This document shows, in pieces, positions 1 to 8,636 of a stretch of 21,459 nucleotides of DNA; position 1 is the stretch's first letter, and each line of letters opens with the position of its first letter. The translations under genes were made by a program, and so were the position numbers. The stretch is from a virus. Below the pieces are notes generated by a model that saw only the letters and a list, made by a program, of their open reading frames with translations, was not told the origin of the DNA and did not search any database. The DNA is taken from the IMG/VR virus record IMGVR_UViG_3300031920_000115, positions 1 to 21,459 of that record; one strand, 5' to 3'.

Positions 1-201
1 ATCCGACGACTGAACTGCATCGACACTGACAGTGCCGGCATCAACAAGAGCCTTGAGGCCCCTCATCGAATCAAGCTCTGCTACCGACCGATCGATAGTT
101 ATAGCGTCGTTGGTAGCACCGGTAGCACCGAGAACCGCATAGGCCTCGGTGACTGGGGTTGCAACTGCGGCTAAGTTCGTAATTGTTACTGATACACTCA
201 T
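1..201 (-). CDS. Partial small structural-type protein, N-terminal 67 residues
   Basis: The reading frame opens with ATG at 199-201 and stays open to the window edge, giving 67 residues; the C-terminus is missing. It begins MSVSVTITNLAAVATPVTEA and has alternating beta-like and Ala/Val-rich stretches with no Cys and no obvious signal peptide. A GGGAGA SD lies about 9 bases upstream. It follows the tail sheath gene by 39 bases in the same direction, so it probably belongs to the same late structural operon. In many myoviruses the tail tube follows the sheath, but this N-terminus does not show a tube signature I recognise. I assign no function. Confidence 0.7.
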   Translation of the reverse strand, partial: MSVSVTITNLAAVATPVTEAYAVLGATGATNDAITIDRSVAELDSMRGLKALVDAGTVSVDAVQSSD

Positions 202-240
202 TTTTTTCTATCTCCCGTTTCTGATTTCAGTCCCTATGAA

Positions 241-3099
241 CTAGGCCGTAAGGGTCTTCTGGCTGAACCTGAACCTAATAAATTCTCCCGGTCGGTTTGG
301 TGCAATTCCGATGTCCACAACAACCTGTCCAAGGTTAGCAACCTCAGGAGGATTGTTTGTTCCATCACAGATTACAAAGAACGCTTGGCCAGGAGATGAT
401 CCCGCGAAGTGTCCAGTGTTGTATAGATTGAGAAGGAACCCATCAACAGTTGTCTTGATCTGAGAATACAGGTTCGAAGTAATCGACTCGAATACGAATC
501 CAAAGGTTGAATTGAAAATTGACTTCTCAACGAACTGAAACAAGCGAACAGCATTGATGTACCTGAGTACATCATTCGTCGGGGACATAGTCCTGACACC
601 CCAAACCGCAAGACCAGTCTGAGTGGTATTGATAAGCGGATTGATACGTACTGGGTAGACCGTATCCCTTTCGCCCTTATCAGGGTCACTCTCTAGCCCT
701 GTAAGGAACCGTAGAGCACCGTCGATGGTGCCACCTGGCGCCTTGCCGACATTTCTCGTGGAATCGGTCCTTGAGTAGATTCCGGCAACCCATGCCAGTG
801 GGGGAACGGTAAGTATTTTGGCGGCATTGGTCGGATCTGTAACTCTGATCCAGGGCCAGTACATGGCCGCGAACTTGGTCTTCCTTGGGAATGTGATGGT
901 CTTGAAGTCTTTAGCCTCTTGAGCATTCATGCCGATTGGAGTCGAAAAGATATTGAATATGTCGAGGCGATTCTCAGCATAGTCAATTTGGTCCCCCATA
1001 ACCGTCGTGTCGCCTGCGAATTTCGGTATGATGAGTTGCATCACTTCATCAATTCGATCGAGGGCAAACATGCCTCGTCGATTAGGCTGAAGAATTGGGC
1101 TGGAGAACTGTGTCCTGTCGAATGTAGCTCCGCTTAGCGTTCCATCGGCACCACCTAGGAATGTGTAATCGATGCTAGTGGATGCTGGATTGGAAATGTA
1201 GCTAGCAGTGATAGACGTTCCATCGGCAGGAGCATTTGCACCAGCCAGGAAGTTCAACTCCCATACGCCAGTCAGGTAATTCACGGAGTTGGTCTTAGTT
1301 ATATCAAGACCAGTTCCAGTAATAAGACCGTTGACGTCTGCCACTAGAGTTCTCAAAGGAAGACCAGAGGCAGCTTCATAGGTGACTATCAGTGAAGTCT
1401 TTACTACTGAAGGCCAAGCCAGAGTTCCTGTGAAGTTTATTGTAGGAGTTAGATCTCCAGCGCCAAGAATCTCAGCGGTTCTGTTGACACCTTTGAGCGC
1501 TGATGGGATGTCCAATGCGCCAGTATCTGTAACCGCAACGAAATCAGAGTTATCGTTCATGATGTCGGGGAAATATAGAGGGTCTGCGGAGTCGTTAAAG
1601 ACAACCTCCTCGTACGTTTCCTTGACCTCATCCTCGCCAGTAACCGTGCTTGCAAGAAGAATTGATATATCGAACTTAGAGTATTCACCCGCTCCAGTAA
1701 CCGACTGATCACCTGAAGTGAAAAAGTTCTCGTTACCGGAAATTCTCAGCTTGAGACGACTTGACCACTCGCCGACATTGTCGGCGTCCAATTCCCACTG
1801 GCAGTAGCTATAATCGACAACCACATCATTGCCATCGAATGGAACATCGGTACCGCCCGTAAAGGTAACGCTGATGGCACCAGTTGCATAGTCAACGACT
1901 CCGGCCACTCCGGTACCGCCAACGGTAGCCAAGGTGAAGACTCCTAGTCCGTCGTCTGTGACTGTCTGTAGAGCACCGCCGGCATCATAGTCAACGGTAA
2001 TACCAGCAGCAGGCTCTGGGCCGTTATCTGTGCCTGGAACGCTCACATTGAACGTAATACTCAGGGCGCCAGTATCTCGATTGATAGTGGCCGCAGAAAC
2101 ACGACCTACGTCAGCACCACCTAATGCGTCGGCACTATCGATAGTTAAGACCTTCGCAACGAGAGCAGCGCCTCCCACGTAAGCGCCAGGAGCACCTGTA
2201 GTCCAGGCGCTGAGAACGTCGGCAATGGTTTCAGAAACCACCGTGCCGTTGCCAGCAAGGCCACCGACGATCGTGTAGCCCCGCATAGTAGCAGCCGTCA
2301 GCTTTACTGCAGCAGATGTCGTGTGAGTTACGGTGAGCGCATCGTAGAGCGTCCCGGAGCCAGCGCCGCCTGTGATGGCAGCGATCAGGTTATCCATAGT
2401 ATTTTCTGCGGTACCACCAATTAGGATGTCATTTGCAACACCTGAAGGGATCGCAGCAACGAACTGATAAGTCTTGGCATCAATCGTGATCGTCTCGGCA
2501 GCGAGAGGATTGGAATTGAACGTGAAGACATCCGATGCCTGAATAGCCTCAGACCAGTTAATGGTCACATTGGCGTCAGTCAGGGGAAGGTTTAACAGGG
2601 AAGTTCCTGTGTATGGTCCAGCTACAGCTTCTGCTGGAGCTGGACTTAGCCCAGTCGGAACTTCTCCGGTAAATGCTCCAGCCGGATCATTACGCCATCC
2701 AATCGTAACTGAACTCTTGAATAGAGGAAGGTTGACCATTGTGGCGGCAAGGGTCTGAGGAGATGTGCCGTCGCCTAGGCCAAGGGCCTCTCCGACTACC
2801 GGTTCCGTTATGCAGGACTCTCCTGCTAGAGCATCGGTAGGGACAACGCGAACCATATAGGCCCTGGTTCCGCCATTGGAGAAGAATGCTTGAACTGAGA
2901 TCGGAATTCGGGAGTCATTTGTGTACTCGCCAAATGTACGACCAAAGTCGTCATTGCTGGTTATGAGCTTTGCCTCATCAACGGGGCCACGACGGGCCCA
3001 GCCAACGGTGGCCATTGTCGAGGTACCAACCGCATCGACCTGCTGGCCGCTTACGTTGACTTCCTCGATAAAAATCCCTGCAGATAGAAATTCAGCCAC
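241..3099 (-). CDS. Contractile tail sheath protein with large inserted beta domains
   Basis: This is the sheath subunit that polymerises around the tail tube and contracts on infection. The N-terminus (MAEFLSAGIFIEEVNVSG, then SVQAFFSNGGTRAYMVRVVP at 68-87) is the classic sheath opening, with the Gly-Gly-Thr-Arg-Ala-Tyr signature. The C-terminal part (about 700-952) is the conserved sheath core: GMNAQEAKDFKTITFPRKTK at 723-742, YWPWIRVTDP at 747-756, and a last domain ending VVVDIGIAPNRPGEFIRFRF at 926-945. At 952 residues it is long (T4 gp18 is 659). Residues of about 100-440 and 540-640 look like inserted Ala/Gly/Thr-rich beta domains. One of these, at 190-300, is a DTVTI-type module (ETITIDAKTYQFVAAIPSG). 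The start is GTG at 3097-3099, chosen because AGGAGG lies 6 bases upstream (AGGAGGCAATAGTG). Confidence 0.95.
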   Translation of the reverse strand: MAEFLSAGIFIEEVNVSGQQVDAVGTSTMATVGWARRGPVDEAKLITSNDDFGRTFGEYTNDSRIPISVQAFFSNGGTRAYMVRVVPTDALAGESCITEPVVGEALGLGDGTSPQTLAATMVNLPLFKSSVTIGWRNDPAGAFTGEVPTGLSPAPAEAVAGPYTGTSLLNLPLTDANVTINWSEAIQASDVFTFNSNPLAAETITIDAKTYQFVAAIPSGVANDILIGGTAENTMDNLIAAITGGAGSGTLYDALTVTHTTSAAVKLTAATMRGYTIVGGLAGNGTVVSETIADVLSAWTTGAPGAYVGGAALVAKVLTIDSADALGGADVGRVSAATINRDTGALSITFNVSVPGTDNGPEPAAGITVDYDAGGALQTVTDDGLGVFTLATVGGTGVAGVVDYATGAISVTFTGGTDVPFDGNDVVVDYSYCQWELDADNVGEWSSRLKLRISGNENFFTSGDQSVTGAGEYSKFDISILLASTVTGEDEVKETYEEVVFNDSADPLYFPDIMNDNSDFVAVTDTGALDIPSALKGVNRTAEILGAGDLTPTINFTGTLAWPSVVKTSLIVTYEAASGLPLRTLVADVNGLITGTGLDITKTNSVNYLTGVWELNFLAGANAPADGTSITASYISNPASTSIDYTFLGGADGTLSGATFDRTQFSSPILQPNRRGMFALDRIDEVMQLIIPKFAGDTTVMGDQIDYAENRLDIFNIFSTPIGMNAQEAKDFKTITFPRKTKFAAMYWPWIRVTDPTNAAKILTVPPLAWVAGIYSRTDSTRNVGKAPGGTIDGALRFLTGLESDPDKGERDTVYPVRINPLINTTQTGLAVWGVRTMSPTNDVLRYINAVRLFQFVEKSIFNSTFGFVFESITSNLYSQIKTTVDGFLLNLYNTGHFAGSSPGQAFFVICDGTNNPPEVANLGQVVVDIGIAPNRPGEFIRFRFSQKTLTA

Positions 3100-3143
3100 T
3101 ATTGCCTCCTAGATGATCAAATTCAGAGGCCAGTAGATCTACA

Positions 3144-3626
3144 TCAGCCCTTCCGCTTGAAGGACCTCTTGCTTCTCTTTGTTGGTATCTCTGCGGCATC
3201 AGCCTTGGTATCGGTAAAATTACTCTGGGTATCTTCTTTTTTATTAGTATCGGACTGTTTTTTCTCGGCTTTTATTTTCTTGCGAGACGGTCTCTTACTG
3301 GAAGATTCGTTGGCGACCTTAGCATGGGTTTTATGATGACTACTGGAGGTGTCGGCATCGTTAGATCTTGCGTACTCCACAGTCTTTGCCTTGGTATCAG
3401 GCTTAAGATCTACTTTTACTACTGTAGCTTTGGTCGCTACCGCTGAACTCATCTGTGGATCTCCACCCCTGTTGGCCAGCTTCCTCGCCTGTACAAGGTT
3501 CCAAACGTAAGCACTCATTTGCTCCGGCTTTACGTATGTCTTCCTCCTAGAGGGAAAATAGATCATTGATCCATCTGCCGAGATAGCCTCTTGCGTCTCA
3601 GGGGTTGCGTTGTAAATCCATGGCAT
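3144..3626 (-). CDS. Hypothetical protein with Lys/Ser-rich disordered tail
   Basis: This 160-residue protein has a short ordered N-terminal part (MPWIYNATPETQEAISADGS, then YFPSRRKTYVKPEQMSAYVW) and, from about residue 65, a highly charged low-complexity tail rich in Lys, Ser, Thr and Asp that ends in a basic cluster (KRSKRSFKRKG). AAAGGA lies 8 bases before the ATG. It sits between the likely tail-terminator gene and the sheath gene. The N-terminal part could be a small head-tail joining or tail assembly domain, but I do not recognise the family. The basic tail suggests contact with DNA or an acidic protein, which is inference only. Confidence 0.8.
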   Translation of the reverse strand: MPWIYNATPETQEAISADGSMIYFPSRRKTYVKPEQMSAYVWNLVQARKLANRGGDPQMSSAVATKATVVKVDLKPDTKAKTVEYARSNDADTSSSHHKTHAKVANESSSKRPSRKKIKAEKKQSDTNKKEDTQSNFTDTKADAAEIPTKRSKRSFKRKG

Positions 3627-3648
3627 TTCATTATTCCTTTTCGATCGT

Positions 3649-4371
3649 CTAAAGAAGTCCGGTATTTGTCGTTGGTAGACTCGACATAGCCGTCCTGACT
3701 AGCGGGTCATTTAAGTCAAGTTCAGCTTCGACTCGTAGGGTGATATTAAAATTAGTCTCCCGACCGGCAACATCTGGCTTTGTGTCTAAGGCGGATGGAC
3801 TCTCCATGAATGCCGTATAGCTACGCAGATCGTCGTTGCTGTCCCTTAAATACACAGTTGTGTATGGAGGATACTTTTTCAGCGTATGGCGAAGCATCTG
3901 CATCGCTTCTACCTTCAAATTGTTGCGATATCGTGCACGAATCTGGACTGTGTACATTAAATCGAATGGGACTGCCTGCGACTTGTCTTCGTACTGATCG
4001 AAGCCTTCCGCCATTACGTTCCCTGTTCTAGGATTCACAACAGTCACCGCCGCCGCAGACTTCGATGGCACGTAGTACTGCTGATTACCTGGGTGCAACC
4101 TACTCATCGCTGGAGTTATCTCATCGCGACGAACAACGAACGACGGAAGAATCTTTGGGTCAATTGTCTCATCTGGGAACGCAAAATAGATAGGAACACC
4201 CTCGAATATGGTTTCCCCTACTGGGGGTGGCGGGCTAACTCCAGAGACATCCACTACGTACATGTCTCCAACCGTATTGATCTCGCCTCCGAGTGTAGTT
4301 ATTACTCCACGATCAAAGTCTGAAAGCCAAACATCCCCACTGCGTTCGTTATTTTTAGAGAGAACAGTCAT
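3649..4371 (-). CDS. Putative tail terminator / tail-completion protein
   Basis: This 240-residue alpha/beta protein has no Cys. Its middle and end (DLMYTVQIRARYRNNLKVEA, then LRHTLKKYPPYTTVYLRDSN, and a closing NFNITLRVEAELDLNDPLVR) have the look of proteins that cap the tail or join it to the neck: a beta strand, a long helix with paired Leu/His, a strand pair, and a beta-rich end ending in a loop. It starts within the stop codon of the upstream gene (TAATG, sharing one base), so translation is probably coupled. Position just before the sheath gene and after the other neck-type genes supports the role. The assignment rests on pattern and place, not on a diagnostic motif. Confidence 0.5.
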   Translation of the reverse strand: MTVLSKNNERSGDVWLSDFDRGVITTLGGEINTVGDMYVVDVSGVSPPPPVGETIFEGVPIYFAFPDETIDPKILPSFVVRRDEITPAMSRLHPGNQQYYVPSKSAAAVTVVNPRTGNVMAEGFDQYEDKSQAVPFDLMYTVQIRARYRNNLKVEAMQMLRHTLKKYPPYTTVYLRDSNDDLRSYTAFMESPSALDTKPDVAGRETNFNITLRVEAELDLNDPLVRTAMSSLPTTNTGLL

Positions 4372-5213
4372 TAGTACCCAAGCCTCTTCTGGAATCCGAT
4401 AAAACCTGTCGCCTCTCCCTTGGATATCTTTTTCATCTTAGGAGGGTAGTTCTTGTATATCTTAGAGTTAGGATCATTCATGGCTTGCACTATTTTCTTG
4501 TACCTCTTAGGGAGCCTCTTGATACCTTGCTTGGCATGCCTGATTGACTTCCTGAACACCGGTTTTGACTTCCCACCGCCAGTGCCGAACTCTAGATCTA
4601 GCGCCAACATTGAAACATCTGGAATCGCCTTACCCTTGCGCCCCACCCTTCCTTGCTTCCCGCCTCCCTCGGACTCACGATTCTGCTTACGTATTTTACG
4701 TAGCTCTGCTCTGACTTTTTTCCTCTTTTTTTCTTGATCCTTGGCTAGCTCATCAACCTCTCTTTTGGAGACCTTTCGCTGAACAACGGTAGCAAGTTTC
4801 TTTGATGGCCAGAATGGCAAGGTGTCAGCAGTCCATGGGCCTTCTTCTTCTAGGAGGAGAACCGCAGGATCTGGCTTATTGAGACGCTTTTTTGCTCGAA
4901 CTTCGATAATAGTCTTTGCTGTGTCTAGCTTACGAATTTTTCTCGACTTGACTGGAACATGTACCGCATAGGCGGCCTTGGCTCCTAGGCCTACGCTAAC
5001 CTCTGATATCCTCAGGGACTCACGAAGGCTCTTGTATTCACTGCCGCTAGGTATCTGCTTCATCAGCATGTCGTAGAAATCCTTGGCCACGAGGTAGCTA
5101 ACGATTCTGTGCATCGCAATAGTTCTTTGCCTGCGCTCTTTTAGTGCCAGTCTCCAAGCGTTTATCGTCCTTGGAGACTTCTTGATATCAACAAAGCGAC
5201 CACCCTTGGCCAT
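4371..5213 (-). CDS. Basic neck/tail-completion candidate (weak HK97 gp10-like pattern)
   Basis: This 280-residue protein is strongly basic. It has a helical N-terminus (1-60), a beta-rich stretch (66-150), a very Lys/Arg/Glu-rich helix (about 148-190, DQEKKRKKVRAELRKIRKQN), and then ALDLEFGTGGGKSKPVFRKS at 204-223. The Glu-Phe-Gly-Thr followed by a Pro and basic helix resembles the end of HK97 gp10-like head-tail proteins (the x-E-x-G-T ... P ... R pattern), but the match is weak and the charged insertion is unusual. SD AAAGGG precedes ATG at 5211-5213. It is one base from the zinc-finger gene upstream and overlaps the next gene by one base. Confidence 0.4.
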   Translation of the reverse strand: MAKGGRFVDIKKSPRTINAWRLALKERRQRTIAMHRIVSYLVAKDFYDMLMKQIPSGSEYKSLRESLRISEVSVGLGAKAAYAVHVPVKSRKIRKLDTAKTIIEVRAKKRLNKPDPAVLLLEEEGPWTADTLPFWPSKKLATVVQRKVSKREVDELAKDQEKKRKKVRAELRKIRKQNRESEGGGKQGRVGRKGKAIPDVSMLALDLEFGTGGGKSKPVFRKSIRHAKQGIKRLPKRYKKIVQAMNDPNSKIYKNYPPKMKKISKGEATGFIGFQKRLGY

Positions 5214-5214
5214 C

Positions 5215-5628
5215 TTACCCTTTGAACTTGAGTACTAGCTTGGGAGGAGGATCATCCTCTCTGATTTCCGACTCCCCGTCCTTGGATAGGACGACAACGT
5301 TTGGGGCTTGCTTGCCCTCGGGCTTCAGGGTCTTCATCAGTTCAATGTGCTCAGCGCAAACACCGATGACACGAGGGTGCTCACTCATTCTGAGTGCGTG
5401 GGTAGCCTGGTTGCCACACCTGAAACAGAACTGATCGAACTGAGCCATCGGCCCCCGGTACTCATGGAACGCACCACCGGATATCGGTCCCCCACATCCA
5501 TCGGTGGCTAAGCATCTTCCATCTGGAACACCTCTGTCCTGGGCGTCCCAGTAGTTCTCACAAGTGGCGCAAACCACATTGAGCCCATTACCGATGGCGG
5601 CGGCTACCTTCAGCTGATCCAGGGGCAT
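5215..5628 (-). CDS. Two-site zinc-binding protein of unknown role
   Basis: This 137-residue protein has eight candidate zinc ligands in two groups. The first is C20-x2-C23 with C39-x5-C45 (CATCENYW, then RCLATDGCGGP). The second is C68-x2-C71 with C91-x2-H94 (FCFRCGNQATH, then VCAEHI). This suggests two treble-clef or zinc-ribbon-like folds in tandem. The last 35 residues are charged and Pro-rich (EDDPPPKLVLKFKG). The ATG shares one base with the stop codon of the 709-residue gene upstream (TGATG), so it is likely coupled to it. A zinc protein within a virion structural run could be an assembly factor or a minor virion part. The function is not known to me. Confidence 0.75.
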   Translation of the reverse strand: MPLDQLKVAAAIGNGLNVVCATCENYWDAQDRGVPDGRCLATDGCGGPISGGAFHEYRGPMAQFDQFCFRCGNQATHALRMSEHPRVIGVCAEHIELMKTLKPEGKQAPNVVVLSKDGESEIREDDPPPKLVLKFKG

Positions 5629-7757
5629 CAGCTATACCTAACCTTCTCCCTGTGCATATCCCTGTACGTATTCAGAAACATACCCTCTGGGTCTACCCCG
5701 GATGTAGCCGCAGCGGCACGCATCGCCCCAAGGACATTCTTCACATCTGATAGCTTGGATGCTTTTTCCCGGTCTGTGACATCGGGATCTGCGAACATCC
5801 TTGTTGCCATCACTTGCCTGTCCTTACTTGGAGCATCGGTGCTGGTAGCGTGAGGGGACATGAAGCTCTTGGCTAGCTGTGGACCCTCTCTTGGGTCTCC
5901 GGCTGGACCGTAGACCGTCTTACCTAGGTCTGGATACGCATCCTCGATGCACATGGCAACATCAGGACTTGCGACCTGGATGGCTCTGTATGAGTAGCCC
6001 ACCAGCGCCGGAACCACTCCCTCGTCGATCGACAGACCTGCGAGAAGGGCGAACGACTCCTGTGTTAGCGCAGACGGCATATCAACTCGCGATTTGGTAC
6101 CGCGCCATGCGTGAAAGAAGTCTCCGGAGCCATTCTGGTAGGCAGTTACGAGTGCCTGTGACTCTTCGACGGGGAGCATCGAGATGCTTGCAAGCTGACA
6201 AACCTCGTCCCAGTCAAGTTGGGATAGAGACTCTATGACAGCCTGCCCAACTAGGTCTCCAACCTCAAAAGTCTCGAACACGTCGAACGGATCTTCCGTT
6301 CCGTATACAGGTTCGACATCATCGAGAACGCCTCGCATCTCTGATAGAAGAGACCCGCTACGGGAAGCCGACTCTCTCACTGGAGGCTTCTTTGTGGCAC
6401 CAGCACTACTCGGACCACTACCACCCTGCGATGCCACTCCTGGTCTTTTACTCAGGAATCTATCCTTGAAACCTTTTATTGCCTGACCAACCCTATGGAA
6501 TATCCCCTTCTTCTCTCCAGTAGCAGGAGCTGAGGACTTGGCTGCCTGTGGCGCAGGATTTGATGCGGAGGCTGCCGATTTGGCTGCCTTACCATTCTTT
6601 TCTCCGCCCTGGAATCTGCCCTTAAGGTGGCCAACACCCTGAGCTGTAGCACCAGCTGCACCCCACGCCTTCTTAGCAACAGCACTTCCAACACTCTTCA
6701 TCATGCCCAGGGCTTTTGACCCTTTCGACTTCATAACGTTGTTGTCGGACTTCCTCTTAGCCAATGCCGCCGGCCCGCTCTGAGCCGCTTTGTCTCGACC
6801 CTTATCGATCCTAGCTCCGCGCTCAGCAGAACTCATAGACTTCATAGCGGAAACTCCGCTTCTCTTAGAGGCAGCTTGTCGCTGCGCAAGAGGATCAGCC
6901 TTCTCGCCGCCGCTTCGATCCTTGTATGCCCTAATCGTCTGCTTCCGATCAGAAACAGACGCATTCCGCTGCTTCTTCCTGCCAAGCTTCTCGCGATGCT
7001 TAAGCCTACCCTTCGCCACCGCATCATTGATGCCAGCATCAGTCATCTTCCTAGCAGCCTGCCCCTTACGAAGAGCAGCGTCCATGTCGATCTTCTCAAT
7101 ATGATACTGAACATCCTCCGCCAGTGAACCACCCGGACAACAAAGTCCTTCAAGCACTTCATCAGCAAGACCATCAGGTCCGTTCTCAACCAAGTCCCCT
7201 AGGTAAGCGAACCCTTCTGGGCCAACCCATTCGTAGAACTCGACGATATCTAGAAAATCTCCTGGACTAATGGCAGCAAGATGCTCAAGTACGACGTCGT
7301 ACTCCTCATCCAGCGACTCCATGTACTCACTGGCAATGTACTGGCTGATTACGTCAGCCTCAAATAGAACCTCTGGTTCGTCTACTCTGAATGGAGCTGG
7401 GTAGCTCTCGTTCACAACGCTTGCAAGCTCCTCGATGAGTGCCCCAGAGCGACTGTAGAGTGTGCTCTCGTCGAACGTAGGCGTCACGCCGTACATGTTT
7501 CTAAGTACCATAGCCACGTCAGTAGCCAGACCGGGGGATAGACCCATCGATTCCAGGTATCCAACGATGACGCGCTTAGGAATAGTGTCTGACTTTCGAA
7601 GACCTGATTCCTTGACGATCATTTTAGCCACCTCGTCTGGCACGTAGCCAGAGCCGGGAGACGTCTGTCCGCCGCCGCCTGCGCCGAATTGGCTAACGTT
7701 TGGGTTGCCCATAAAGAGAGCCTGTCCAGGGCCATTTATCATCCAAGTAGTAGACAT
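5628..7757 (-). CDS. Large virion-region protein with basic disordered centre
   Basis: This 709-residue protein has three parts. Residues 1-230 are Gly-rich at the start (GAGGGGQTSPGSG) and then acidic and helical, with a Cys-Cys at 206-207. Residues 230-460 are strongly basic, Ala/Ser/Gly/Lys-rich and almost certainly disordered. Residues 465-709 are again acidic and helical (DVFETFEVGDLVGQAVIESL). The acidic-basic-acidic order suggests a flexible linker that could bind DNA between two folded domains. I recognise no enzymatic motif and no tape-measure-like coiled coil. It starts ATG at 7755-7757 with AGGAA about 9 bases upstream. It lies between the likely head-closure gene and the zinc-finger gene. 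Confidence 0.85.
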   Translation of the reverse strand: MSTTWMINGPGQALFMGNPNVSQFGAGGGGQTSPGSGYVPDEVAKMIVKESGLRKSDTIPKRVIVGYLESMGLSPGLATDVAMVLRNMYGVTPTFDESTLYSRSGALIEELASVVNESYPAPFRVDEPEVLFEADVISQYIASEYMESLDEEYDVVLEHLAAISPGDFLDIVEFYEWVGPEGFAYLGDLVENGPDGLADEVLEGLCCPGGSLAEDVQYHIEKIDMDAALRKGQAARKMTDAGINDAVAKGRLKHREKLGRKKQRNASVSDRKQTIRAYKDRSGGEKADPLAQRQAASKRSGVSAMKSMSSAERGARIDKGRDKAAQSGPAALAKRKSDNNVMKSKGSKALGMMKSVGSAVAKKAWGAAGATAQGVGHLKGRFQGGEKNGKAAKSAASASNPAPQAAKSSAPATGEKKGIFHRVGQAIKGFKDRFLSKRPGVASQGGSGPSSAGATKKPPVRESASRSGSLLSEMRGVLDDVEPVYGTEDPFDVFETFEVGDLVGQAVIESLSQLDWDEVCQLASISMLPVEESQALVTAYQNGSGDFFHAWRGTKSRVDMPSALTQESFALLAGLSIDEGVVPALVGYSYRAIQVASPDVAMCIEDAYPDLGKTVYGPAGDPREGPQLAKSFMSPHATSTDAPSKDRQVMATRMFADPDVTDREKASKLSDVKNVLGAMRAAAATSGVDPEGMFLNTYRDMHREKVRYS

Positions 7758-7769
7758 AATCTGTATTTC

Positions 7770-8288
7770 CTATGGAGGCGAAAGCCTCCGTTCTGCTCCG
7801 AACTGAGACCGCCTCTTCACCTTAAGTTTGAATTGCGTGAATGTCGGCGAATCGTTGATGTGACCATCGTGTTGAGCCTTTACCACATCAAAAAACATCC
7901 CTTTACCCATCGACCATTGGTCATGGTAGGGCGTGCGCCACATCTCAATGATGTCCGCCTCGGAAGGGTATGCGAGATTCTTCTCATCTAGGCTGACGCG
8001 ACTGATGATGACTTCCGCATCCCACTCACGTCCAAATCCAACTTCTTCTGCTAGTGGCTCGTACTCTGGATACTTAACAAACGCACCAACCCTGTGAGGG
8101 CCATCGAATACACGCTCAGTGGGCTCACCGTATAGTGGATCTATCTTCTTCCTGTTGAGGATGCTGCCTCCGTCGTATCCGTATAGATTTATCTCAACGC
8201 CAGCAAGATCAATCAAATCCTGATTGATACAGTCGAATAAAAAAACTTCGCTATCGTCGAGAACCTTGCCCACTACCTGTCCAACCAT
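7770..8288 (-). CDS. Putative head-closure / neck protein
   Basis: This 172-residue mixed alpha/beta protein contains QDLIDLAGVEINLYGYDG near the start, DPLYGEPTERVFDGPHRVGA, then VGFGREWDAEVIISR and SEADIIEMW, and a beta-rich end (FTQFKLKVKRRSQFGAERRL). The set of an early strand pair, a Leu-Tyr-Gly-Glu turn, a Gly-rich strand with Ile-Ile-Ser-Arg, and a Pro-x-x-Gly-Asp/Glu-Ile-like helix is what I associate with phage connector and head-closure proteins. Its place between the connector gene (8637-9371) and the tail-completion genes fits. It overlaps the upstream gene by 16 bases and has no strong SD, so coupling is likely. There is no diagnostic motif, so the role is an inference. Confidence 0.5.
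   Translation of the reverse strand: MVGQVVGKVLDDSEVFLFDCINQDLIDLAGVEINLYGYDGGSILNRKKIDPLYGEPTERVFDGPHRVGAFVKYPEYEPLAEEVGFGREWDAEVIISRVSLDEKNLAYPSEADIIEMWRTPYHDQWSMGKGMFFDVVKAQHDGHINDSPTFTQFKLKVKRRSQFGAERRLSPP
7774..7789 (-). other. Small GGAGGC/GCCTCC hairpin at a gene boundary
   Basis: A 6-bp perfect stem with a 4-base loop (TTTC on the coding strand) covers the last codons of the upstream gene, one base before its TAG. It has no T-tract, so it is not an intrinsic terminator. It ends just before the AGGAA SD of the 709-residue gene and itself contains GGAGG and its complement, so it could influence initiation there. It may be coincidental. Confidence 0.3.
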
Positions 8289-8632
8289 CCCGGCCCATAG
8301 ATTTCCTCTTCAAGAGCCAGCAAATCAGGAGCGAACACAGATCCATCGACATAGATACTCTCGCTATGGAACTTCTTTTCCATCTCCCTAGCCTTAGGAG
8401 TCGTCATATGTAGTCGCCCGCCGCCAAACTTCTTCTGAGCCCTCATACGATCCACCGTACTCACGTCTCGACGGGCCTTCGCCTTTCGATCTGCCCGCAC
8501 CTTAAGCTTATCTTCAGGCTGGCGACTTAGCTTATATGACTGATCAAAACTTATAGCACCCTCTCTCCTAGCCGCCTTCAGGTTGCGCTTAAGCTTACTG
8601 TTTCGCTTCTTCTTTTCAACTAGGTATAACAT
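8273..8632 (-). CDS. Small basic hypothetical protein
   Basis: This 119-residue protein is read from ATG at 8630-8632. A longer in-frame start (TTG at 8645-8647) would add five residues inside the upstream gene. The first 70 residues are highly basic (KKKRNSKLKRNLKAARREG), and the end is an acidic, likely helical stretch closing EEEIYGPGWLDR. It starts 4 bases after the stop of the connector gene without a clear SD, which suggests reinitiation. The basic N-terminus could bind DNA or an acidic protein. I cannot name the family. Confidence 0.7.
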   Translation of the reverse strand: MLYLVEKKKRNSKLKRNLKAARREGAISFDQSYKLSRQPEDKLKVRADRKAKARRDVSTVDRMRAQKKFGGGRLHMTTPKAREMEKKFHSESIYVDGSVFAPDLLALEEEIYGPGWLDR

Positions 8633-8636
8633 TGTA

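Noticed and set aside
2616-2645. 8-bp inverted repeat (GTCCAGCT ... AGCTGGAC) in the tail sheath gene
   Set aside because: It lies in repetitive Ala/Gly/Pro codons with a 14-base loop and no T-tract; likely chance.
6476-6694. Leu/Arg-rich frame on the minus strand within the 709-residue gene
   Set aside because: An out-of-frame shadow of Ala/Lys/Ser-rich codons with no SD of its own.
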